Under the pieces are notes generated by a model, which searched no databases, was not told the DNA's origin, and was given only the letters and a program-made list of their open reading frames with translations. The translations under genes and the position numbers were made by a program. A DNA stretch of 64,000 nt from Odiellus spinosus (lineage: Eukaryota; Arthropoda; Arachnida; Opiliones; Phalangiidae), in assembly GCA_963920705.1 (NCBI GenBank), contig CAWUCO010000001.1, positions 278,402-342,401 of the forward strand, given 5' to 3'. Each line of letters starts with the position of its first letter. Position 1 is the stretch's first letter. Below, one piece after another: positions 57,214-64,000 of the stretch.

Positions 57214-59148
57214 GTAGGGATTTAATTCTCGGGATTGATCCAAATTCTCGTGCTTCTCAACTTCAGCCTTTGCTCGATCAATTAGACAATCTGATAAGTT
57301 CTTAAAAAACTTATTACCGGACAATAGATCCTCCTCTTCGTTTTTGGCCAAATTAATGGTTGATGCGTCATTTTCTTCATTTGTTTCTTCTTCGTCTTTT
57401 CTTTTTTGTTCGTCTTCTTTGGTTTCTAACTTCTCGTCAACAGTATTATTAGCAGTTTTTCCCAAGGAATCTGCCAAATTCGACATTTTTCGGACATTTT
57501 CATTGGTGAAGTCATTTTTGTACTTAGACGAGAGAATGACTGCTGCACAAAATATCTTGTCTCTTACTTCTTTAAAATAATGACTATTTATAATGACGCT
57601 CAGCATAAACAATCCGAATCTACGCTCAGAGCTATAGCATTTCCTCATAAGCCTACTACCGTCGTTCATCATATGACAAAGACCGCACTGGATTATTGTC
57701 ATTTCCAAGTCTTTTCCATTGGCATTACCCTCTAGAATCTTTCTACACACGTCCAAGTACTCGGGTAATTCCATGGAGTTGAATTCCTTCAGAGCGGCAC
57801 AAATAAGAACTAAACTTCTGTCACTGGAAATAACTGCGGGCTTTATGATATCTCTATGACCTAGAAGAGTTTTTTGCGCCTTGAGAAATCCATTTAACAT
57901 GCCTTCAACAGTCTCGCGTGTTTGGCTATCACTCAAAAGTTCAACTAGAGGTAAAGGAGTTGAACTATCTTGCCCCTTCTCCGTTATTTTAGCGCATCGC
58001 ATAACCATGACGATATACATGAACTGATGGTTGCCAACCTTTTGCGATACTGTTCCTGTTGCGTCCCATGAAAAATCTGTCCGTTTACAATTTTCACGGA
58101 AAGTTCTAACTGAAGCTTTCGTGTACATCAGTATGGTACATGGATTTAAGCCCACACGTCGCACATAGTCACCGTGGGTTTCAACGAGTTTATTTAAACT
58201 CACGAAAACATCTCTCGCTAACCGTTCCTTTTTCCACATTTCCGCTTTCACCTGCCTCATTGTTCCCTTTCTTAAAGTAGATTCTGTTAAAGCTCCCTTT
58301 GCTATATCAGATGATTTTGTTTTACCATCCAGTTCCAACAGCGCTTCTGAAGGCTTCTTATTCTGATTTTTAACAAATCCTTTTCGCAACTTCTGTCGTG
58401 GCTTACCACGAAGTTGGGGACAAGCTATTGTACCGAATGCGTGGGTTGGGTTGCCGTGATTTTCAATGACGCATGTATAGTCATTAAAAATTTTAATTTC
58501 ACATTTGGCTCTGCATTTGAATTGTTTGGACTTTCGACGTGAACAATAGAGATTACACTGAAACCGAAACCCAGAAGCCTCTGAATCATAGGGAGCGTTG
58601 TGATTTTCGATACACCACATGCAATGAGGATTTTTAGTTTTTAATATATCAAGTAAAGGACTTCTATAATAATCTACGTTTAACCTCTCGTTGGCGTATC
58701 TGTTGATTACCATTTTCGACCAAATGTCCTTGGAGATACTAAACTCAACCACACGAGGTGGTGGCTTGTTTATTTCTCCTTCGGAGCTGGCTTCACGGCC
58801 TAAAATATCCTTGTAAACCTCCGGAGACATTGAACTCGATTCCAAAACGCTGTTGGAAGAATGGTCGGCGAAACCATTACTTGAACTACTACTGTCGTTG
58901 GATATAGACTCGACTGTAACGGGGCTGTAAGGCTGGCATCCAGGATCAGATTGAGATAAATCATCAGACAAACCTTTCATATTGTAATCTGATTGAGAAT
59001 CGGAAATAAAAACACTAGGGTTATCATCTTGATTTTCATCTACATCTATTTGAGACTGACTAGAAGTTTTTGTAGATGCATGACTTGTGGTGCTTTCAGA
59101 ACTGGTGATATCCAAAGGAATTATTCCGTCCACCTCGTAGAATGCCAT
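57115..59148 (-). CDS. DDE transposase with FLYWCH-like zinc finger
   Basis: 677-codon open frame. Residues ~1-130 are acidic and Ser-rich. Around 180-240 is a Cys/His cluster resembling FLYWCH/WRKY-GCM fingers (CNLYCSRR, KCRAKCEI, CVIENHGNPTHAFG). The RNase-H-like core follows: TDFSWDATGTV (first Asp), FMYIVMVMRC, PLPLVELLSD, AVISSDRSLVLICAALKEFN (second Asp) and QCGLCHMMNDG, a C-x2-H. The third acidic residue lies in the next frame downstream. After NPYYW an extra base (57207) breaks the frame; shifted by one, the protein reads on into LLAYMQKNYF. The core looks Mutator-like or KDZ-like, and I cannot choose between them by eye. The listed start is internal-looking, since the frame is open upstream (DEKTTVEGDPDIAHDWV), so it may continue the PHD/USP frame. 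Role: transposition of its own element. Confidence 0.8.
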   Translation of the reverse strand: MAFYEVDGIIPLDITSSESTTSHASTKTSSQSQIDVDENQDDNPSVFISDSQSDYNMKGLSDDLSQSDPGCQPYSPVTVESISNDSSSSSNGFADHSSNSVLESSSMSPEVYKDILGREASSEGEINKPPPRVVEFSISKDIWSKMVINRYANERLNVDYYRSPLLDILKTKNPHCMWCIENHNAPYDSEASGFRFQCNLYCSRRKSKQFKCRAKCEIKIFNDYTCVIENHGNPTHAFGTIACPQLRGKPRQKLRKGFVKNQNKKPSEALLELDGKTKSSDIAKGALTESTLRKGTMRQVKAEMWKKERLARDVFVSLNKLVETHGDYVRRVGLNPCTILMYTKASVRTFRENCKRTDFSWDATGTVSQKVGNHQFMYIVMVMRCAKITEKGQDSSTPLPLVELLSDSQTRETVEGMLNGFLKAQKTLLGHRDIIKPAVISSDRSLVLICAALKEFNSMELPEYLDVCRKILEGNANGKDLEMTIIQCGLCHMMNDGSRLMRKCYSSERRFGLFMLSVIINSHYFKEVRDKIFCAAVILSSKYKNDFTNENVRKMSNLADSLGKTANNTVDEKLETKEDEQKRKDEEETNEENDASTINLAKNEEEDLLSGNKFFKNLSDCLIDRAKAEVEKHENLDQSRELNPYYWTRFIGIHAEELFSYFTVVDQVAFRRSFQAL

Positions 59149-61580
59149 GACCCAGTCATGAGCAATATCTGGATCACCCTCAACAGTTGTTTTCTCATCA
59201 TTGTAACATCCCCAAAAATGTGAATAGAGCTTTGAATAGGCAATGTAATGACTGTTGCTCTTTGATGTGCGTTATCTACATCATCAATTCGCCTGCTCTC
59301 CTGCGTACATGGTTCTCCACAATCATTTGTTGCAGGACAGATGCGATTACGTTTTGGTTCTAATTCCGCAGCATACTGTGAAATGTTGTCTTTATCATTT
59401 CCTAAAATGAAATATTTAACAACAGAGTCGTTGGTTTCTGCAAAATGTGGAGTTTTACAAGAATTGCAAAGGTACATTATGACATCCTGCAAGGTTTGAA
59501 AGCTAGCTCCAATAAACGGCAATACCAAATTTAAGAATTCCAAAGGGTCGTGCATCCCAGCTAGTTCCATATTCCCTTTAGACAATATTTGAACGTGTCG
59601 AAGAAGCACTTCTACATCAGCTCGTGAAACAGATTTTTCGGTTTTCTCCTTAAGTTTTGACACAAAGCTACATAACTGTTGATCAGTTATTTTGGCATTA
59701 AAAAACGCGCGGGTCTCTAATAAAGACTGTAATAAAGAAGATAACCAACAATTCTGCAAAACATTTTGAATACCTCTACGCAAGGAGGCTTTCCAACACG
59801 GGGGACATTTGAGGTTATCATCATTTTCCACTTGTTTAGCTGTTCTTGGACTATCACGCAATCCAACACACGTAAAATGGAGCCATTGATTGCAGCCGGT
59901 GCACATAAAATACGCGGTATTCTTGTTGTTGGGTTTACCACAGAAACAGAAAGTTTCTCGATTCTTTTTTTCTAAAGTTGGATAGACCATATCTTGATCT
60001 ACTTTCTTTGAAGCGATTCGGTTGGTTCGTCTTAAAGGAAAAACTCCCAAATTGCGGGAAGCCGTAACCTGCTCAGGTAAAACGGCCACACCAGATGGAG
60101 TCTTAACAGGCGTAGGTGGAACATTAACGGAACGAGAACGAACCTCTACGGGCGAAGCCCCGGAGCTACAAATAACTTTGACAGGTGGAGCTGTAGAACA
60201 AGTATGAATCTTGTCCTTCAATTTGCGTTTTGGTTTTACTAATGAAAATCTCTTATTTTTGTCTTCTTTTGTGAAGATTTTGGAAACATGAGGATCTTCA
60301 GGGTGTGAAGACGCGCCCATGACCAAAGTGTTAGATGGCGCAGTAATGGCAGAAAGATCAGACGCCGCAGCAATGGTTAATTGATCTGATAACGTATCGA
60401 TGACCAAAGGGTCGTATGATCGATCGATGGCCAAGGGATTGGATGAACCATCGATGACGAAAGGGTCGGATGATCCATCGATGACCAAAGGGTCGGATGA
60501 TCCATCGATGACCAAAGGGTCGGATGGTCCATCGATGACCAAAGGATCGAATGACCCATCGATGAGCAAAGGATCGAATGACCCATCGATGACCAAAGGG
60601 TCGGATGACCCATCGATGACCAAAGGGTCGGATGACCCATCGATGACCAAAGGGTCGGATGACCCATCGATGACCAAAGGGTCGGATGACCCATCGATGA
60701 ACAAAAGGTCGGATAACGCATCGATGAACAAAAGGTCGGATAACGCATCAATGTCAAAAGGGTCCGACGACGCAGCAATGACCAAAGGATCGGACGACGC
60801 AGCGATATCTGAAGGGTCTAACGGCACAGCTATTGGATCTAATGACGCAGCGATGACCGAAAGGACGGACGGTGCAGAAGTGGCCAATGGATCTGATGAC
60901 GCAGCGATGACCGAAAGGACGGACGGTGCAGAAGTGGCCAATGGATCTGATGACGCAGCGATGACCGAAAGGACGGACGGTGCAGAAGTGGCCAATGGAT
61001 CTGATGACGCAGCGATGACCGAAAGGACGGACGTTGCAGAAGTGGCCAATGGATCTGATGACGCAGCGATGACTAAAGGTTCGGCTGGAAGGTCTGACGA
61101 CACAGCTATTGGATCTGATGACGCAGCGGTGACTAGAAGTTCACACGACGCAGCGATACCGGGAAGGTCTGACGACACAGCTATTGGATCTGATGACGCA
61201 GCGATGGCTGAAAAATCTGACGACACAGCTATTGGATCTGATGACGCCGGTAATGGATATGACGACGCAGCGATGACTAAAGGATCGGACGACGCGGTAT
61301 TGGCTGACAAGTTGGTATGATGTTTTTGAATATCAATAATAATCTCGTGGAAATAGGTATTAAAGCCTTTGTAGTTCTTCGTGTACTTTTTATGGAAGTA
61401 CTTAGACGCATACTTAAAACTTCTTTTACTGATCCCTACTTCGTAAGCTACTCGATTATAAATCTCTGACCATTCACCATCAAATTCATGAATTCTTTTA
61501 TAGTCGAAAACAATGACCCGTAACATAGCCTGGAGAAGATCGTAATGAAGAACCTTAGAGTGCTCCAAAGTAAACACCAT
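59121..61580 (-). CDS. PHD finger plus USP-like protease domain, with 9-aa repeat array
   Basis: The ATG at 61580 (CAAGATGG context) is preferred; the frame is open 18 codons further but only to a TTG. Residues ~1-90 are a small helical domain of unknown type (EWSEIYNRVAYEVGISKRSF). A long array of 9-residue repeats (SSDPLVIDG and variants) is encoded by 27-bp DNA repeats at about 60400-61310. After a basic Pro-rich linker comes a C4HC3 PHD finger (FCFCGKPN, CTGCNQW, LHFTCVGL, LKCPPCW). It is followed by a USP-like fold starting GIQNVLQNCWLSSLLQSL, with a plausible catalytic Cys, HDPLEFLNLVLPF and CNSCKTP. The frame ends after SSIHIFGDV, but a one-base slip at a T5 run (59214-59218) reads on as FWGCYNDEKTTVEGD into the transposase frame. 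USP-type enzymes remove ubiquitin or SUMO. PHD fingers read histone tails. Confidence 0.78.
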   Translation of the reverse strand: MVFTLEHSKVLHYDLLQAMLRVIVFDYKRIHEFDGEWSEIYNRVAYEVGISKRSFKYASKYFHKKYTKNYKGFNTYFHEIIIDIQKHHTNLSANTASSDPLVIAASSYPLPASSDPIAVSSDFSAIAASSDPIAVSSDLPGIAASCELLVTAASSDPIAVSSDLPAEPLVIAASSDPLATSATSVLSVIAASSDPLATSAPSVLSVIAASSDPLATSAPSVLSVIAASSDPLATSAPSVLSVIAASLDPIAVPLDPSDIAASSDPLVIAASSDPFDIDALSDLLFIDALSDLLFIDGSSDPLVIDGSSDPLVIDGSSDPLVIDGSSDPLVIDGSFDPLLIDGSFDPLVIDGPSDPLVIDGSSDPLVIDGSSDPFVIDGSSNPLAIDRSYDPLVIDTLSDQLTIAAASDLSAITAPSNTLVMGASSHPEDPHVSKIFTKEDKNKRFSLVKPKRKLKDKIHTCSTAPPVKVICSSGASPVEVRSRSVNVPPTPVKTPSGVAVLPEQVTASRNLGVFPLRRTNRIASKKVDQDMVYPTLEKKNRETFCFCGKPNNKNTAYFMCTGCNQWLHFTCVGLRDSPRTAKQVENDDNLKCPPCWKASLRRGIQNVLQNCWLSSLLQSLLETRAFFNAKITDQQLCSFVSKLKEKTEKSVSRADVEVLLRHVQILSKGNMELAGMHDPLEFLNLVLPFIGASFQTLQDVIMYLCNSCKTPHFAETNDSVVKYFILGNDKDNISQYAAELEPKRNRICPATNDCGEPCTQESRRIDDVDNAHQRATVITLPIQSSIHIFGDVTMMRKQLLRVIQILLMTGSWHSTRWTE
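60400..61310. repeat. In-frame coding minisatellite, 27-bp and 54-bp units
   Basis: At 60400-60720 the unit is 27 bp (ATGACCAAAGGGTCGGATGA plus CCCATCG, plus-strand sense). At 60850-61070 four near-identical 54-bp units (two 27s) contain GACGGTGCAGAAGTGGCCAA. On the minus strand they encode 9-aa repeats in the PHD/USP frame. The plus-strand 306-aa and minus-strand 133-aa frames across it are shadows. Confidence 0.9.
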
Positions 61581-61639
61581 CTTGAATAATCTATATATAA
61601 AGCAGTAAAACATATAAAAAAAGATTACTGGCAAGACTA

Positions 61640-62052
61640 AACAGTTTGCGCAGTAAAGCTTTAACAGCTTACTGTGATAAGTTGCTTTTAACGCGCAAAA
61701 GCATTGCGATAATGAAAATAAGCTTTTACTACAGTAAAATGAAGGGTGATTTAACTGAAGGGTGATTTAAGCGTAAAACGAGTTTTGCCAGTCTCAGAAA
61801 GGGTATGGAAATTATATCCAAGCTACAATAACCCAACACTCCACCTATTAAGTTATATAGAAATTCAAATCATATCTCAGTTGATCTGCCAGCCATTTAA
61901 GGGAGTAGAAACTAATTCAAGGAAAACCTAAACTAATTTAAGGAGCCTAAACTAATTCAAGGAAGCCTGAACTAATTCAAGGAAAACCTAAACTAATTTA
62001 AGGAGCCTGAACTAATTCAAGGGTGCGTAAACTAATTCAAGGGAGCATAAAC
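61640..62052. repeat. Upstream flank: hairpins and ~20-bp tandem repeat
   Basis: 61640-61740 holds overlapping short inverted repeats (GTAAAGCTTTAACAGC, AATAAGCTTTTACTACAG). 61905-62052 is a degenerate ~20-bp tandem repeat (AACTAATTCAAGG alternating with AACTAATTTAAGG). This may be the 5' end of the transposon. No gene. Confidence 0.55.
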
Positions 62053-63108
62053 CTTGGATATATTAATGGTATCACAGTGCCTAGGAACATTTCTTGGAAA
62101 AGTAAGCTAAACCAGTCGGCCAGGAGTTCCAGGCGTCAACACCCTAATTACTCCCCTTTTAGAGGATAAAGCTTCTATTATGGAAGGCTTCAAGCGAGAG
62201 AAAAAAGGGATTGTTGCCCCAAAAAGTGAATACAAAGACCCTTTTTTATCAGAAAATAAACTGTAGCTATGCATCTGCAGGGTTTCCCTAAGTTCAAGCT
62301 TAGGCGGTTTGATAAAAATGGTTAAAATCAAAGAGTACCCAATTTCCGCTTGAAGATAAGTATGCCTCTTATGTAGAATTCAAGTGAAATTACAGGAATT
62401 TACGAAGAAGCTAGCGTTCGAATAACATAGAATTTGATCCAGCTCTAAATCCGCGCCTTATAAAGGGGCTATCATATTGTTCGTTCGCCACAGTTCCACC
62501 CCCAATCCGCCATTTTAGTCACCAAAAAACAATCACCTCCTTTCTTGGAACCATGGAATAACAACAACCGGAAGGTTCGTGTAACGTTATAACTACGGTA
62601 GCCCAAACCTCTTACGTTACTGGCTTTTAGCTACGGTACTACTTGTTTTCGATTTATTGAGTTTGTTTGTTTGGTCATAACTCTTATAATTATTCACAGA
62701 ATGCCTCTCATTTCCTCTCGCTTTTTCACACGAGAGCGAAAAGTTCCACCTCACCCCTTTTTTTGACAAAATGTCAATCACTTTTATTTATTCCCCTACA
62801 ATCCATTTACATGCAGGTGGTCACCTATATGTTTATAAACCATTGTTACAAAATGACGTATTGCCCACCGATAATGCGCAGTTAGAAACTAACGCCAGCC
62901 AACGCCGAAAATGAGTCACGTGGAGATTTCTATACTATTGAACCTTCCCGTTGTTGTTATTCACGGGGGAACGGGCAAAACTGTAGCCCCCTTCAGTATA
63001 AGGCCTGGCTGGCAAAAAGTCTAGCGGCCGCTAGATTAAGTTGGGGCTGAACAATTTTGAACATTTTTTCCCTGCTGTTTATCCTTAGGCACTATTGTTT
63101 AATCCAAG
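62053..63108. mobile_element. 1.06-kb TIR element related to 25456-26414
   Basis: Starts CTTGGATATATTAATGG and ends inverted TTTAATCCAAG. The flanks CATAAAC (62046-62052) and AATAAAC (63109-63115) are a 7-bp duplication with one mismatch. Inner TGCCTAGGA/TCCTTAGGCA and AAGCTAAACCAGTCGGCC match the 25.5-kb element. No transposase; short frames inside (72-74 aa) are not supported. Confidence 0.75.
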
Positions 63109-63115
63109 AATAAAC

Positions 63116-64000
63116 CGATGAAACAAGATCATTTATGTGAAGTTCGGTCAGTTTCAAAATTTTCCCGAACATCCACATTAATACATTATTTGTACATTAA
63201 TTAACGCTCCATTAATTTTATTTGTAAAATTTGAGATAAAACTTCGTGGCTAATCAGTGCGTTTTGATATCTCACGCGCTAAACATAAGAATTTAGTTCC
63301 TTGGGATGATTTCAACGGATTGTTGTTTCTATGTTCTATATTACAATCGATAAAATTAAGAATAAATAAAAACTGATATACTTTAAAATGCATCAAATGA
63401 ATCATCAGCTTTAAGCGTAAAAGAGAGTTTACGAAGTTGGAAGTTTCAAAACTAGTTTCAAGAATCTTATCTACAGTTTAAGATATTAGATAAAGCTAGA
63501 GAAAGGTGTTTTAAAAAGACTGAACTTATAAAAATGTTTAAATGGATTAAAGGAATACATAAAAAAAAGTATATAAAAGACTGAGGGGCCAAACACTTCC
63601 CTAGAATCTGTACACCGATTACGCGATTAGGGAAATGATTTCAGCCTTTGGTAGTAGTCAGCGAGTTACTTAATCACTTTAGTGCAATCAAAGCTTAAGG
63701 CCTAAAATACCAAATTCTTTGAAATTTTCTTATTGGTAAATTTAAGATTAACTCCATTAAGGGCGTTTGAATAATAAACAATTTGTGGTTCACGAGGAAT
63801 TTAAAGTAACACATGCAACCTGACTCAATTCGGGCCACGTCAAATCGATCTCGCGCCAAACGTGAATTTCCTTTACAAAAATTTAAAAAATTCCAGAGTG
63901 CCTACACGCGTATGACGTCATTTTTACGATTGATTTTACTCTCGCCATTGAAAATAACGCAAAAAAGTCGGTTTTGATTCGCGGTTCCTAGGAAAAGTTT
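63116..64000. other. No feature recognised
   Basis: AT-rich, no long frame, no repeat match to the rest of the window that I could see. Confidence 0.5.

Larger units (their letters stand above)
55779..61634 (-). mobile_element. Coding block of a large DNA transposon (PHD-USP-transposase-Ulp1)
   Basis: Three overlapping minus-strand frames, no introns visible, total about 1,950 residues if joined. Shift 1 is near 59216 (one T missing from a run, or a -1 slip). Shift 2 is at 57207 (one extra base). TIRs and target duplications were not found. Sequence past 61640 (GCGCAAAAGCATTGCGATAA and the GTAAAGCTTT hairpins) and before 55100 do not match each other by eye. The element may be truncated, or its ends may lie outside the parts I could align. 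Confidence 0.6.

Noticed and set aside
60400-61320. Plus-strand 306-aa frame and minus-strand 133-aa frame
   Set aside because: Shadows of the coding minisatellite in the PHD/USP frame, which alone continues into recognisable domains.

Overview
The window looks like one contig of an arthropod nuclear genome. It is AT-rich with small GT-AG introns, short interstitial TTAGG/TAACC tracts (the arthropod telomere pentamer), ionotropic-receptor genes, a THAP-domain gene, a PIF/Harbinger transposon and many palindromic MITEs. Gene density is very low. I see no rRNA, convincing tRNA, CRISPR array or prokaryotic operon. The lineage below arthropod cannot be fixed from the sequence.

Region by region. 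(1) 1-8 kb: degenerate tandem repeats, a palindromic MITE, a two-exon THAP zinc-finger gene on the minus strand whose first exon is too short to show as a long ORF, then inverted and direct repeats. (2) 8-40.5 kb: a tandem segmental triplication, with units starting near 8.01, 16.11 and 30.21 kb. Each unit carries the last four recognised exons of an ionotropic-glutamate-receptor-like (IR) gene on the minus strand. Copies A and C are open in every recognised exon. Copy B is dead: an autonomous-type Harbinger element sits in its M1 codons, two MITEs sit in its intron 1, and exon 3 is frameshifted. Copy C carries a 2.56-kb foldback element in intron 3. The 5' exons (signal peptide and first part of S1) were not recognised for any copy. 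(3) 40.5-50 kb: repeats, GATCGA-rich sequence, and a long palindrome of about 5.6 kb with a 6-nt centre. (4) 50.2-50.9 kb: the last two exons of an unrecognised plus-strand gene with a poly(A) signal. (5) 53.1-54.8 kb: nine copies of a ~193-bp satellite; 55.1-55.8 kb: a 27-bp minisatellite. (6) 55.8-61.6 kb: a large minus-strand transposon-like coding block in three frames. It encodes a PHD finger plus a USP-like domain, a FLYWCH-like zinc finger plus DDE transposase, and an Ulp1/C48 protease. The frames join by two single-base shifts, so they are probably one broken or frameshifted polyprotein. (7) 61.9-64 kb: short tandem repeats, one ~1.06-kb TIR element, and no gene.

The IR copies would be receptor channels of one chemosensory-type subfamily. 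Nearly everything else is mobile DNA. Insertion sites can be dated relative to the triplication by comparing units, which gives clean empty sites for the Harbinger, foldback, hAT-like and several MITE insertions. The main item for follow-up is the PHD/USP/transposase/Ulp1 element and the minisatellite that seems to have grown out of its last codons.
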